A DNA stretch of 64,000 nt from Streptomyces sp. NBC_00306 (GCF_036169555.1 NZ_CP108032.1:62001-126000); one strand, 5' to 3'. Positions 44,736 to 54,441 are shown, counted from the stretch's first letter. The notes: generated by a model not told the origin, from the sequence alone. Numbers and translations are program-made.

Positions 44736-45141
44736 GCAGCACCGCGGAAAACCGGCGAGACAGCACAACACGGACGGATCCGCCCACATCATCACCGGGC
44801 TGTCCACCGTCGCTCACCTCGCCGGAAGCCCTGCCCACCACCGCACCGCCGGAGAGACGGCGATCATCTTCGAGGGACGGCGGCCGCCTGACAGCGGCCG
44901 CCGTCCGGGGCGAAAGCATGGGCCGTCGGCTGCCGTACCCGCGGAGCCCGCCTGAACGCGCGATGCGGTGCAGCGACGCGGCGCGGATACGGAGGCGGCG
45001 CGGATACCGGCGCAGAGACATACGGACGCAGCAGCTGTCCGTACCGGTCATCTGCGGCGTCGACCCCGCTCCTCGTTGCCCATCGCCGCTTGATCCACAT
45101 CCGGGACCGAAGGCTGCCGGAGAGAACCACCCGGCCTGCCG
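44736..45141. other. convergent intergenic region
   Basis: About 400 bases between the stop codons of the CAP gene and the third SpoIIE gene. It contains the hairpin at 44875-44906. No gene is supported. Confidence 0.45.
44875..44906. terminator. perfect 13-bp hairpin terminator
   Basis: 44875-44887 pair perfectly with 44894-44906 (GGACGGCGGCCGC) around CTGACA. Placed between convergent genes, so it can stop transcription from both. Confidence 0.7.
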
Positions 45142-47862
45142 TCACAAGTCCTCGGTGTCGAACAGGTCGAGCAGTGCCTCGCCGTCCCCGTTCGGCCCCG
45201 GCATGGCCTGCTGGGACCAGATGATCTTCCCCTCGGCTGTGTAACGGGTTCCCCAGCGTTCGGCCATTTTGGCCACGAGGAACAGCCCGCGGCCTCCCTC
45301 GTCCATCGTCGCGGCGTACCTCAGATGCGGCGACGTGCTGCTTCCGTCGGCCACCTCGCAGGTCAGGCCGTGATCGTTCACCAGCCGGACCCGGATCGCC
45401 CCGGAGCCGTAACGGATGGCGTTGGTGACCAGCTCGCTGAGGATGAGCTCGGTGCTGAACGTCAGCTCGGACAGCCCCCACTCGTCCAGCTGCGCTGTGG
45501 CCGCCGCCCGCGTCTCCGCCACCGCGCTCGGGTCGCGCGGCACATCCCACTCGGCGACCCGGTCGGGCCCGAACACCCGCGCACGGGCGATCAGGAGCGC
45601 CACATCGTCCTTGGGGCGGGCGGGCAGCAGCGCGCTCAGCACCGCCTGGCAGCTCTCCTCCGGTGGCCGCCCGGGATGCGCCAGGGCGCGACGCAGTTCC
45701 TCGATACCGACGTCGATGTCACGGCCGCGCTCCTCGATCAGCCCGTCCGTGTAGAGAACGAGCTGGGTCCCTTCGGCCAGCTCCAACTCCGCGGCCTCGA
45801 AGGGCATACCGCCGAGTCCCAGCGGCGGCCCGGCCGGAAGGTCAGCGAACTCGACGGTGCCGTCCGGGCGTACCAGGGCGGGTGGCAGGTGTCCGGCACG
45901 GGCCATGGTGCAGCGCCGTGAGACCGGGTCGTAGATCGCGTAGAGACAGGTCGCACCTGTCATCTCCTGGCCACCGTCGCAGTCCGACTCGTCCTGGTCG
46001 ATGCCTCCGACGAGATCGTCGAGATGGCCGAGGATCTCCTCGGGCGGCAGGTCGAGCGTGGAGAAGTTGTGCACCGCGGTGCGCAGTCGTCCCATCGTCG
46101 CTGCGGCGTGCAGACCATGGCCGACGACATCGCCGACCACCAGCGCGACCCGGCTCCCGGGCAGCGGGATGACGTCGAACCAGTCGCCACCCACCCCTGA
46201 CTGCGCCGGCAGATAGCGGTGCGCGACCTGCATGGCGCTCTGCTCCGGCAGGGTACGGGGAAGCAGACTGCGCTGGAGCGTCACGGCCAGTGCGTGCTCG
46301 CGCGTGTAGCGGCGCGCATTGTCCACGGACACCGCGGCGCGGGCGACCAGTTCCTCGGCCAGGGAGAGGTCCTCCTCCTCGAAGGCGCCCGGCTTCTGCG
46401 AGCGCCAGAAATTGGCCACGCCGAGGACCACGCCCCGGGCCTGGAGTGGCACCGTGATGAGCGAATGGATGCCGTACTCGACGATCTCCTGCGCCCGCTC
46501 CGGGTCCTGGGCCTGCCAGCCCGGCGCCTGCGACAGATCGGTCACCACCTCCGCCCGCCCACTGCCCAGCCCCCGGGCCTGCGGCGTCGAGGGCACGAAC
46601 ATGATCAGTCGGTCCCGGGGATAGAGGGGATGATCGTCACGGATGCCGCTCACGCCGGTGCGGCGCATGGTGCCACTGCCGTTCGGCTCCTCGCCGTGCA
46701 GTACGGGGTCGGCGATATCGACGGTGACGAAGTCGGCGAAGCGGGGGACCGCGACGTCGGCCAGCTCCTGGGCGGTACGCCGGACGTCGAGTGTGCTGCC
46801 GATGCCGACGCCGGCGTCGTACAGCAGCTTGAGCCGTGTGCGGGCGACCTCCGCGCGGCCCGTCAGCGCCTGGAGCTCGGTGGAGTCGCGAATCGTGGCC
46901 ACGGCACCCGTCGGGCCGGCCGATCCGTGCGTCGGGCGCTGGTTGATGACCAGCAGCCTGTCCGCGGCTGCTTGGACTTCGTCCGTGGCCGCACGTCCGG
47001 AGGCCAGCAGATCGGCCGTCGCGGCATCGAGACCGGGCAGATCGGCGACGCGCTGTCCCTCACAGTCGGGATGCAGCTCCAGCAGCCGTCTGGCCTCGTC
47101 GTTGGCCAGTACGAGCCGTCCGTCGTCGCCGATGATCACGACACCTTCACGCACGGCGTGCAGCACCGCATCGTGGTGCTCGTACATCCGGGCCAGCTCG
47201 GCCGGGCCGAGCAGATGGGTCTGCCGTTTCAGCCGTCTCGCCGCCAGTGCCGTGCCGCCCATCGCCAGCGCGAGGGCCGCGGCGCCCGCGCCGAGGATGA
47301 CCGGCAGCTGCTCGTACACCGCGCCGGTGACGCTCGCGACGGTCAGACCCGCGGAGACCAGGCCCACGACGGAGCCGTCGGGCGCCCTGACGGGGACGAC
47401 GGCCTGCACCTCCTGGCCGAGGGGACCGTCGACGCTCTCGACGGTGACCTTTCCCGCCAGCGAGGGCTCGATCGTGCCCACGAAACGCCGCCCGATCCGC
47501 TCCGGCTGGGGATGGGTGTAGCGGATCCCCTTGGTGTCCATGACGACGATGAAGTCGACGCCCGCGGCTTTACGGGTCTCCTCGGTGATCGGCTGGAGCA
47601 CCCGGGCCGGATCGGGCGACTGCAGAGCCGCGAGCAGACCCGGCGTCTGCGCGAACGTTTCCGCCACGGCGATCGATCGCGTCCTGGCCTCCCGGTTGCC
47701 GTCGTACCGGGACTGAAGAAGCAGCGCCACGACCGCCACGAGAACGAGCAGAACCACGACCACGACCTGCAGGAGGAACACCTGCCCGGCGACGCTCCTG
47801 GGGCGTTTGTCGATCCGTGGTTGAACCGACACACCACGGAATCGGTCAAAACGCCTGATCAC
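45142..47862 (-). CDS. membrane sensor SpoIIE phosphatase with HATPase domain
   Basis: A 906-residue protein. One N-terminal helix (VFLLQVVVVVLLVLVAVVAL) precedes an extracytoplasmic CitA/DcuS-like Cache domain (about 50-175: TGLLAALQSPDP-like start, VVMDTKGIRYTHPQPERIG). After a second helix (about 180-205) come PAS (215-330), GAF (345-515), the SpoIIE phosphatase (530-750: GVGGDWFDVIPLPGS, VVGDVVGHGLHAAATMG, VLYTDGLIEERG, KDDVALLIARAR) and an RsbW-like HATPase (770-900: ELVTNAIRYG). It starts at GTG 47862 with AAAGGAGG very close. It likely couples an external ligand to a sigma-factor partner switch. Confidence 0.93.
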   Translation of the reverse strand: MIRRFDRFRGVSVQPRIDKRPRSVAGQVFLLQVVVVVLLVLVAVVALLLQSRYDGNREARTRSIAVAETFAQTPGLLAALQSPDPARVLQPITEETRKAAGVDFIVVMDTKGIRYTHPQPERIGRRFVGTIEPSLAGKVTVESVDGPLGQEVQAVVPVRAPDGSVVGLVSAGLTVASVTGAVYEQLPVILGAGAAALALAMGGTALAARRLKRQTHLLGPAELARMYEHHDAVLHAVREGVVIIGDDGRLVLANDEARRLLELHPDCEGQRVADLPGLDAATADLLASGRAATDEVQAAADRLLVINQRPTHGSAGPTGAVATIRDSTELQALTGRAEVARTRLKLLYDAGVGIGSTLDVRRTAQELADVAVPRFADFVTVDIADPVLHGEEPNGSGTMRRTGVSGIRDDHPLYPRDRLIMFVPSTPQARGLGSGRAEVVTDLSQAPGWQAQDPERAQEIVEYGIHSLITVPLQARGVVLGVANFWRSQKPGAFEEEDLSLAEELVARAAVSVDNARRYTREHALAVTLQRSLLPRTLPEQSAMQVAHRYLPAQSGVGGDWFDVIPLPGSRVALVVGDVVGHGLHAAATMGRLRTAVHNFSTLDLPPEEILGHLDDLVGGIDQDESDCDGGQEMTGATCLYAIYDPVSRRCTMARAGHLPPALVRPDGTVEFADLPAGPPLGLGGMPFEAAELELAEGTQLVLYTDGLIEERGRDIDVGIEELRRALAHPGRPPEESCQAVLSALLPARPKDDVALLIARARVFGPDRVAEWDVPRDPSAVAETRAAATAQLDEWGLSELTFSTELILSELVTNAIRYGSGAIRVRLVNDHGLTCEVADGSSTSPHLRYAATMDEGGRGLFLVAKMAERWGTRYTAEGKIIWSQQAMPGPNGDGEALLDLFDTEDL

Positions 47863-48033
47863 GCCTCCTTTCTAGCATCACTGGAGGTAATCGGGCTATA
47901 CCTGTCCGGTAGTCGCCGGCCAGGCCTCCGCCGGCCCACGGTGCCGTACGTCGCCCGGGATGGCCGGCGACCACGGCCGGGGGCGCGAGAACCGTGCCGA
48001 ACCGGGAAGGGGAAACCCGCTCTGCTTCCCCCA

Positions 48034-48639
48034 TCAGGGTCGCAAGCCGGCCCGCCGGAGTGCGACCTCCGACAGGTCGGCGATGACGTGCTGGTCCCCG
48101 CGGCGCCAGGCGTCAGCGAGACCGCCGGGTGGGGCTTGCAGCCGGGCAAGATCGCCAGGCGGGCCGGTGAGGGCGCGCAGTGCGAGCAGATCGGCGCCTC
48201 CCGGTGCGTCGAGGAGTCGTCGAAGATCGCCGCTGCGCCGCATCCAGCGCAGGCGCGGCGGCAGCCACAGCAACAGGACGAAGACGACGGGAATGACGAT
48301 CAGAGCCGTTGTCGTCAGAGTGGCGATCTGGCCGACCGTGTCCTGGGCCGACTGTCCGGCGTCGGCGAACCCGGTACTGGCATCGGCTGCCGACTGGAGC
48401 GGCTTCTTCAGCAGGTCGCCGACGAGTGGCACGTCAGAGGCCGCGTCGCCGGCGTTGTCGAGTTCGGTGGCGAGGTTGTCGCCCGAACTCTCGACCTTCC
48501 GCCCCGGCTCGACCAACAGCATGATCGCTTCGCGGACGACGAGGGCGAACTTCACCGCGGCAGCCATCAGGACCAGGGCGATCAGGTCTCCGAGCACCTG
48601 GCGGTTCCGACGAGCTGGGGTCTGGGCGTAGAGGCGCAT
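48034..48639 (-). CDS. two-helix membrane protein, 201 aa
   Basis: Helix 1 is at about residues 17-42 (GDLIALVLMAAAVKFALVVR), then an extracytoplasmic Asp/Ala-rich region (about 50-105, DNLATELDNAGDAASDVP). Helix 2 (about 108-127) includes ALIVIPVVFVLLLWLPP. The cytoplasmic tail has GDLRRLLDAPGGADLLALRA, a likely helical region. Matches a conserved Streptomyces membrane family of unknown role. It lies 171 bp upstream of the phosphatase gene on the same strand. Confidence 0.78.
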   Translation of the reverse strand: MRLYAQTPARRNRQVLGDLIALVLMAAAVKFALVVREAIMLLVEPGRKVESSGDNLATELDNAGDAASDVPLVGDLLKKPLQSAADASTGFADAGQSAQDTVGQIATLTTTALIVIPVVFVLLLWLPPRLRWMRRSGDLRRLLDAPGGADLLALRALTGPPGDLARLQAPPGGLADAWRRGDQHVIADLSEVALRRAGLRP

Positions 48640-49177
48640 CGGCGGGCTCCCGTTCGGTCACGGCATCGAGGAGAACCGGCCCCCGCCGGGAGAGGCTCAG
48701 CCGGTCGGTCGACCGTACGTCGGACTGGACCTTTCCATCGGTCTCCGTGGGCAAACGTCCGGGACGCGACGCCTGGTCGGCGTACGGCGCGCGGCGCGGT
48801 AGGCCGCCGACGGTCAGGAGCGGATCGCCTTTCGTGGGCCGTCGGCGCGGCCTTCGCAGCGTCGGCCGGCGCAGGGCGGTCCCCGCCAGGGATACCGGCG
48901 CGGACCGCGCCCGACACAGACCACGAGCCTTCGTCCTCGCCTGGCACCTCGTCACCCTGCCGCGCGCCCGCCCCCACCTGCACGCGGTGGAGCCCGCCGA
49001 CATGGGGCGAAGCAGGACAACATCGCCCCACGAAGAAGAGTGTGACGGCCGTCACAGTCGCCTAGCGCTTGGAACACGGCCTGCCGAGCACTCGGCTCCC
49101 AAGCAGCCGCGGCGCCAAAGCCACGCCTGGCGCGGCGGGTGTCGGTCCGGCTGTGCGACGCGTCATCAGGGGGAACC
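48640..49177. other. intergenic, no gene supported
   Basis: About 540 bases between divergent genes; it should hold both promoters. No recognisable gene or strong dyad was seen. Confidence 0.4.
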
Positions 49178-49474
49178 ATGAGGAACCGCGATGTGCAACG
49201 ACAGGCAGTCGAGTACAAGAGGCGCCTCGCTGTGGTCTGGGCAGCGTTGTTCCTGTGCTGCGGCCTGTCCGTCGCCGTCTCCCTGGCGGCCACGGAAGCA
49301 CTGCTGCGTCCCGATCCACGCTGGTGGCTTTCCGTGTGGTTCGCAGCGTGGGCCGTCACCACCGTCGCACTCTCCTGCTGGGTGGTTCTGCACACGCGCA
49401 AGAGGACTGACGCACGGTCACCTCGGGGCGCCCGCTCCAGGGCCTCGCGCCGAGCGGTCTCATCTTCGCTGTGA
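49178..49474 (+). CDS. small two-helix membrane protein, 98 aa
   Basis: ATG 49178 with AGGGGG 5 nt upstream. A basic N-terminus (RNRDVQRQAVEYKRR) precedes helix 1 (LAVVWAALFLCCGLSVAVSL). Helix 2 includes WWLSVWFAAWAVTTVALSCW, and the C-terminus is strongly basic (KRTDARSPRGARSRASRR). Function unknown. Confidence 0.65.
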   Translation: MRNRDVQRQAVEYKRRLAVVWAALFLCCGLSVAVSLAATEALLRPDPRWWLSVWFAAWAVTTVALSCWVVLHTRKRTDARSPRGARSRASRRAVSSSL

Positions 49475-50332
49475 CCCGGTCGGAACGTGGCGTGCGTAGA
49501 AAACGGCAACCTGCCTGATGCCCGCATGCCACGCGTCTCGGCGTGGTCGAGTCGACGTGCCGGCCCCGGGCGATGACAGCGAAAGCCCCGGCGTCCCGGC
49601 ACCAGCGCCCGTCCCCGTGCAGCCGCCAGGTCCTGTCCGGGCGATCTTCGAGGATCAGCCTGTGGCGTCAGATGCGGTGCATCGGACGGCCGTGGGGGCA
49701 CCCCCGCCGGAGGTGGGCGAGATCGTCCTCGTACTGGGCGCACTCGGGAGACTCCGACAACACAGCGAAGTGCCGCGGTTGTCGTCGCAGGCTCGCCCGG
49801 ACAGGGCCCCAGCTGTCGCCTGCAAGCGTGGTCTGCGACGCCACCGCGGGTGAGGCGAAGCCGCGGGTGACACCAAGTGCTGCTCAAAGCCGGGTCAGTT
49901 CGTGGCTGAGGCGAATGGCCGGATCGGTATCCACGCACGCTCCGCCACACAGAGAACAGCTCATGCCGCCCGCTCCCGGGCCTCTCCGGTCCTGACGGCG
50001 CCGGGCACCGGTCATCAGGCCGGACTGCAACCACCCGTACGCCCGCCACCGCCCGCGTCCCGTTCCCTGGGTCGCCCCGTCTGCATGCCTCCCGCTCACA
50101 CGCCGGAAAAAATCTTGGATGTGACCGGATCTCGTCGGTCGTCGGGCAAACGTCGTGCACCGCATTGCCACTGCATCGAAGTAATCCCGACGGCTTTCCA
50201 GGTCAGACGGGGTGCAACGGCCACTACGGTTTACCGGGATCCGGACCGAATCCGCATATTCACTCTCTTTTCCCCTTCACCGGCAATGCACAGGCATGCC
50301 GGTCGCCGTCCTGACGAAGGAGCCCTCGTCCG
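49475..50332. other. intergenic region upstream of the 2-MIB operon
   Basis: About 860 bases. It includes a possible decayed minus-strand gene (49520-49893) and, from about 50100, a noticeably less GC-rich stretch leading to the encapsulin gene, where the operon promoter should be. Confidence 0.4.
49520..49893 (-). pseudogene. possible decayed gene with in-frame TGA
   Basis: One minus-strand frame reads with good coding bias on both sides of a single TGA: GDSWGPVRASLRRQPRHFAV, then a segment ending CPHGRPMHRI, stop, then RHRLILEDRPDRTWRLHGDG. Start and family are unknown. It could be a hypothetical gene broken by one substitution. Confidence 0.28.
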
Positions 50333-51745
50333 ATGACCGTTGAGACCAGCCCGGAAGCCGAACTGGAGCCGCCCCCGCAGTCCAGTCTCAGCACGGCGGC
50401 TGCCCGCAACCTCGCCACCACGACCAAGTCCGCCCCGCAGATGCAGGAGATCACCTCCCGCTGGCTGCTGCGGATGCTCCCGTGGGTGGAGACCAAGGGT
50501 GGTACCTACCGGGTGAACCGCCGGCTCAGCTATACCGTCGGCGACGGCCGTGTCGAATTCGTACAGGACGGCGCACACGTCCGGGTGATCCCGCGCGAGC
50601 TGAGGGAACTGGCCCTGCTGCGCGGCTTCGAGGACGACGAGGTTCTCACCGCGCTCGCCGGGCGGTGCGTCCAGCGCGACTTCCGCGCCGGCGAGGTGCT
50701 TGCCGAGCGCGGCGCTCCTGCCGACCAGATCCACCTCATCGCCCACGGCAGGATCAGGCAGACCTCTGTCGGCAAGTACGGCGACGACATCGCCGTCGCC
50801 GTGCTCGCCGACGGCGACCGGTTCGGTGACCACGCCCTCCTGGCCCCTGAAGCCACATGGGACTTCACCGCCATTGCCGAGACCGCGGGGACCCTGCTCA
50901 CCCTGTCCCGCGCCGAGTTCAGCGCCGTGATGTCCGCGGCACCCGGCCTCCAGGCCCACGTACGCGAATTCAGCGCCCTTCCGCAGCAGCGGCAGAACCG
51001 GCACGGCGAGGCCGAAATCGCGATGTCGGCCGGCCACACCGGCGAACCCGAACTGCCCGGCACCTACGTCGACTACGAGCCCCACCCGCGCGAGTACGAG
51101 CTCTCCATCGCGCAAACGGTGCTGCGGGTCCACACCAGGGTCGCCGACCTCTACAACGAGCCGATGAACCAGACCGAGGAGCAGCTGCGGCTCACCATCG
51201 AAGCGCTGCGCGAGCGGCAGGAATTCGAACTCATCAACAACCGCGAGTTCGGTCTGCTCCACAACGCCTCCTTCAAGCAGCGCATCCAGACCCATTCAGG
51301 GCCGCCCACTCCGGACGACCTCGACGAGCTGCTGTGCCGCCGCCGGGGCTCCAAGTTCTTCCTCGCCCACCCTCGGACGATTGCCGCGATGGGGCGCGAG
51401 TTCAACGCACGCGGGCTCTATCCGGACCACGTCGATCTCGGCGGACAGCAGGTCCCGGCCTGGCGCGGAGTTCCGATTCTGCCGTGCGGCAAGATCCCCA
51501 TCACCAAGGAGAGCACCAGCTCCATCCTCTGCATGCGAACGGGCGAGGAGAACCAGGGGGTCATCGGCCTCCGCCAGACCGGTCTGCCGGAGGAGTACGA
51601 GCCCGGTCTGTCGGTGCGCTTCATGGGCCTCGACGAACGGTCGATCATCTCCTACCTGGTCACCACCTACTACTCCGCGGCCGTCCTGGTGCCTGACGCG
51701 CTCGGCGTGCTGGAGAACGTGCAGATCGCCCGTCGGCGCGCCTAG
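50333..51745 (+). CDS. Family 2B encapsulin shell protein with cyclic-nucleotide-binding domain
   Basis: 470 residues, first gene of the 2-methylisoborneol operon. It has the Family 2B layout: an N-terminal arm and HK97-type segment ([40 protein letters not shown]), then a CNB domain at about 95-210 ([33 protein letters not shown]), then the rest of the capsid fold ([60 protein letters not shown]). The usual cAMP-binding Arg of Crp proteins is replaced ([13 protein letters not shown]), so nucleotide binding is uncertain. It probably self-assembles into a shell around the downstream cyclase. ATG 50333 with AAGGAG upstream. Confidence 0.92.
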   Translation: MTVETSPEAELEPPPQSSLSTAAARNLATTTKSAPQMQEITSRWLLRMLPWVETKGGTYRVNRRLSYTVGDGRVEFVQDGAHVRVIPRELRELALLRGFEDDEVLTALAGRCVQRDFRAGEVLAERGAPADQIHLIAHGRIRQTSVGKYGDDIAVAVLADGDRFGDHALLAPEATWDFTAIAETAGTLLTLSRAEFSAVMSAAPGLQAHVREFSALPQQRQNRHGEAEIAMSAGHTGEPELPGTYVDYEPHPREYELSIAQTVLRVHTRVADLYNEPMNQTEEQLRLTIEALRERQEFELINNREFGLLHNASFKQRIQTHSGPPTPDDLDELLCRRRGSKFFLAHPRTIAAMGREFNARGLYPDHVDLGGQQVPAWRGVPILPCGKIPITKESTSSILCMRTGEENQGVIGLRQTGLPEEYEPGLSVRFMGLDERSIISYLVTTYYSAAVLVPDALGVLENVQIARRRA

Positions 51746-51821
51746 GCCCGGTCCGGACCCCCCGGTCGACCGGGCCCACCCGGAACCGGGGACAGTCACC
51801 CGCCTCATCAAGGAGCATTGG

Positions 51822-53096
51822 ATGTCCGATCCCGGGCCTTCCACCGTGCAGTCGAGCCTGCCTGCCGCTGCGGCCCGCTTCGGGGCCCCCGTCGTCGACA
51901 TCGCACGGGCCTCTGCCACCGAAGTCGCCTGCCCTCCCGTCCCAGCCGTCCCACCTGACCCACCCACGGCGCCTGACCCACCCGTTCCGCCTGACCCGTC
52001 CGCCCCGTCCGCCCTGGCGAGGGTTCTGCGCGGTCCCAGTGGCCTGGGCACGGCAGGCCTGTATCTGACCCCGCGTGAGGGTCAGCCGAAATCCCCCGAG
52101 CCCGACGCGCCTGTGGTGGGCCACCCGATCCCCGGCCTCTACCACCACCCCGTCCCGGAACCCGACCCGGCACGGGTGGAGGAAGTCAGCGCACGGATCA
52201 AGGCCTGGGCGCTGGAGGAAGTCGACCTGTACCCGGATGAGTGGGAGGACCAGTTCGACGGCTTCTCGGTAGGCCGCTACATGGTGGCCTGCCATCCGGA
52301 CGCACCGACCGTCGACCACCTGATGATCGCCACCCGGCTGATGGTCGCCGAGAACGCGGTGGACGACTGCTACTGCGAGGACCACGGTGGTTCGCCCATC
52401 GGCCTCGGCGGACGGCTCCTCCTGGCGCACACCGCCCTCGACCACCTCCACACCACGGAGGAGTACGAGCCACAGTGGGCTCAGTCCCTCCACTCGGACG
52501 CCCCGCGCCGTGCATACCGCTCGGCCATGGAGTACTTCGTCCAGCAGTCCACCCCCTCCCAGGCCGACCGCTACCGGCACGACATGGCACGCCTGCATCT
52601 CGGGTACCTCGCCGAGGCGGCCTGGAGCCAGACCGACCACGTGCCCGAGGTGTGGGAGTACCTGGCGATGCGGCAGTTCAACAACTTCCGCCCCTGCCCC
52701 ACCATCACGGACACGGTCGGCGGCTACGAGCTGCCGGCGGACCTCCACGCGCAGCCCGCCATGCAGCGCGTGATCGCGCTCGCCGGGAACGCCACCACCA
52801 TCGTCAACGACCTGTACTCCTACACCAAGGAACTCGCCGCCCCCGGAAAGCACTTGAACCTGCCGGTGGTGATCGCCGAACGCGAAGGCGCGTCGGAACA
52901 GGACGCGTACCTCAAGGCGGTGGAGGTCCACAACGACCTGATGCACGCCTTCGAGGACGAGGCCGCCGCTCTCTCCGCGGCCTGCCCCGTCCCAGGTGTC
53001 CAGCGCTTCCTGCGGGGAGTCGCCGCATGGGTCGACGGCAACCACTACTGGCACCAGACCAACACCTACCGCTACAGCCTGCCCGACTTCTGGTAA
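51822..53096 (+). CDS. tpc: 2-methylisoborneol synthase (class I terpene cyclase)
   Basis: 424 residues, cyclising 2-methyl-geranyl diphosphate to 2-methylisoborneol. ATG 51822 has AAGGAG 6 nt upstream. Metal motifs: Asp-rich DDCYCED (Asp181-Asp187) and NDLYSYTKE (Asn329, Ser333, Glu337). Residues 1-110 are disordered, with a (PPDP)-rich stretch at 38-60, and carry ARVLRGPSGLGTAGLYLTP, a conserved block in synthases that travel with Family 2B shells and a likely cargo-loading signal. Second gene of the operon. Confidence 0.95.
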   Translation: MSDPGPSTVQSSLPAAAARFGAPVVDIARASATEVACPPVPAVPPDPPTAPDPPVPPDPSAPSALARVLRGPSGLGTAGLYLTPREGQPKSPEPDAPVVGHPIPGLYHHPVPEPDPARVEEVSARIKAWALEEVDLYPDEWEDQFDGFSVGRYMVACHPDAPTVDHLMIATRLMVAENAVDDCYCEDHGGSPIGLGGRLLLAHTALDHLHTTEEYEPQWAQSLHSDAPRRAYRSAMEYFVQQSTPSQADRYRHDMARLHLGYLAEAAWSQTDHVPEVWEYLAMRQFNNFRPCPTITDTVGGYELPADLHAQPAMQRVIALAGNATTIVNDLYSYTKELAAPGKHLNLPVVIAEREGASEQDAYLKAVEVHNDLMHAFEDEAAALSAACPVPGVQRFLRGVAAWVDGNHYWHQTNTYRYSLPDFW

Positions 53097-53108
53097 GGAT
53101 GGATTGAC

Positions 53109-54002
53109 ATGACGAACGCCGAACTCACCACCACCGAGGCCCCCACCGGACCCTCCGCGTTCATCCCGGCCCCGACGACTCCCTACCAGGGAGACATCGC
53201 CCGCTACTGGGACCATGAGGCCAGGCCGGTGAACCTGCGCCTCGGCGATGTCGACGGTCTCTACCACCACCACTACGGCATCGGTGACGTCGACCACGGT
53301 GCCCTCGGCGACGCCGATGACAGTGCGTACGAGAAGAGGCTGATCGCGGAGCTCCACCGGCTGGAATCGGCGCAGGCCGAACTCCTCCTCGACCACCTCG
53401 GCACCATCGGGCGTGACGACACCCTCATGGACGCCGGCTGCGGCCGCGGCGGCTCGATGGTCATGGCCCACCAGCGCTTCGGATGCAAGGTCGAAGGCGT
53501 CACCCTGTCCGCGAAGCAGGCTGAATTCGCCAACCGGCGCGCACGAGAACTCGGCATCGAAGACCATGTCCACGCCCGTGTCTGCAACATGCTCAACACG
53601 CCGTTCGAGACCGGCCGGGCCGCTGCCTCCTGGAACAACGAGTCCAGCATGTACGTCGACCTGCACGACCTCTTCGCCGAACACTCCCGCGTCCTGGAGG
53701 TGGGCGGCCGTTACGTGACCATCACCGGCTGCTGGAACCCCCGATACGGCCAGCCCTCCAAGTGGGTGTCCCAGATCAACGCGCACTTCGAGTGCAACAT
53801 CCACTCCCGCCGGGAGTACCTGCGCGCGATGGCGGACAACCGCCTCGTACCGCAGGCCGTCATCGATCTGACCCCCGCGACCCTGCCCTACTGGGAACTG
53901 CGGGCCACGTCGCGGCTGGTCACCGGCATCGAAGAGGCGTTCATCAACTCCTACAAGGACGGCTCCTTCCAGTACCTCCTGATCGCGGCCGACCGCATCT
54001 GA
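53109..54002 (+). CDS. geranyl diphosphate 2-C-methyltransferase
   Basis: 297 residues. Uses SAM to methylate GPP at C2, supplying the cyclase 12 bp upstream (gene called mtf or GPPMT in other species). The SAM motif is LMDAGCGRGGSMVMAHQRFG. Substrate-site features of the family are present: YHHHYGIGDVDH, SWNNESSMYVDLHDLFAEHS and TITGCWNPRYGQPSKWVSQI. The upstream AAGGA ribosome site starts in the cyclase stop codon. Length and pattern match characterised enzymes. Confidence 0.95.
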   Translation: MTNAELTTTEAPTGPSAFIPAPTTPYQGDIARYWDHEARPVNLRLGDVDGLYHHHYGIGDVDHGALGDADDSAYEKRLIAELHRLESAQAELLLDHLGTIGRDDTLMDAGCGRGGSMVMAHQRFGCKVEGVTLSAKQAEFANRRARELGIEDHVHARVCNMLNTPFETGRAAASWNNESSMYVDLHDLFAEHSRVLEVGGRYVTITGCWNPRYGQPSKWVSQINAHFECNIHSRREYLRAMADNRLVPQAVIDLTPATLPYWELRATSRLVTGIEEAFINSYKDGSFQYLLIAADRI

Positions 54003-54022
54003 CCGAGCGCATCTGACCGAGC
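53995..54022 (+). repeat. 14-bp perfect tandem duplication over a stop codon
   Basis: GCATCTGACCGAGC occurs twice, head to tail. The first copy contains the methyltransferase stop codon TGA; the second is untranslated. A recent slippage event is the simplest explanation. Confidence 0.8.
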
Positions 54023-54441
54023 GCCGCCGACCGGCGCGGCGCACACCGCGGCTCCGGAGGGGGCGGACCTGTCTGCCGGCGGGCCCGCCCCCTCGGGGTA
54101 CGCCACCACACATCCAGCGCCGGCTCGGCCGCGTCGGGAGGCTCGCCCCGAACTCGTCATGACCGGCAGGAACCGACGTCGCCCGGCGGGTCCTCCGCGA
54201 CGCCCCACTCCACGATGTCGGGTGCCTGAGGCCACTGGCCCATGCGCGGCCGCTGCCCTCCCCCACCCTGCTGAGCCAGGCCCGCCTGCGGGTTTCCGCC
54301 TCTCACCCACTTGGCGACGCCCGAGTGCAATGGTCCGCTGCCGTGGCGAGTATGGAACGGGCGCTGGTGTGTCCTCGGAGGTCGACGGTGACATCGCGCC
54401 CCCTCCGAGGCATCCGAGGCCATCGGATGAAGGAGCGGAGC
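54003..54441. other. intergenic after the 2-MIB operon
   Basis: About 440 bases holding the tandem duplication, a terminator hairpin at 54057-54094 and the upstream region of the serine hydrolase gene. No gene is supported. Confidence 0.45.
54057..54094 (+). terminator. terminator of the 2-MIB operon
   Basis: GAGGGGGCGG (54057-54066) pairs with CCGCCCCCTC (54085-54094) across an 18-nt loop, 55 bases after the methyltransferase stop codon. Confidence 0.55.

Noticed and set aside
46219..49065. A 948-codon plus-strand frame
   Set aside because: Antisense to the Cache-SpoIIE gene and the 201-residue membrane protein; no family pattern, typical high-GC shadow.
51925..52015. Short CCTGACCCACCC-type repeats as a regulatory repeat
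   Set aside because: They encode the proline-rich N-terminal tail of the 2-methylisoborneol synthase.
51660..54266. An 868-codon minus-strand frame across the 2-MIB genes
   Set aside because: Antisense to two certain enzymes with catalytic motifs; no motif of its own.
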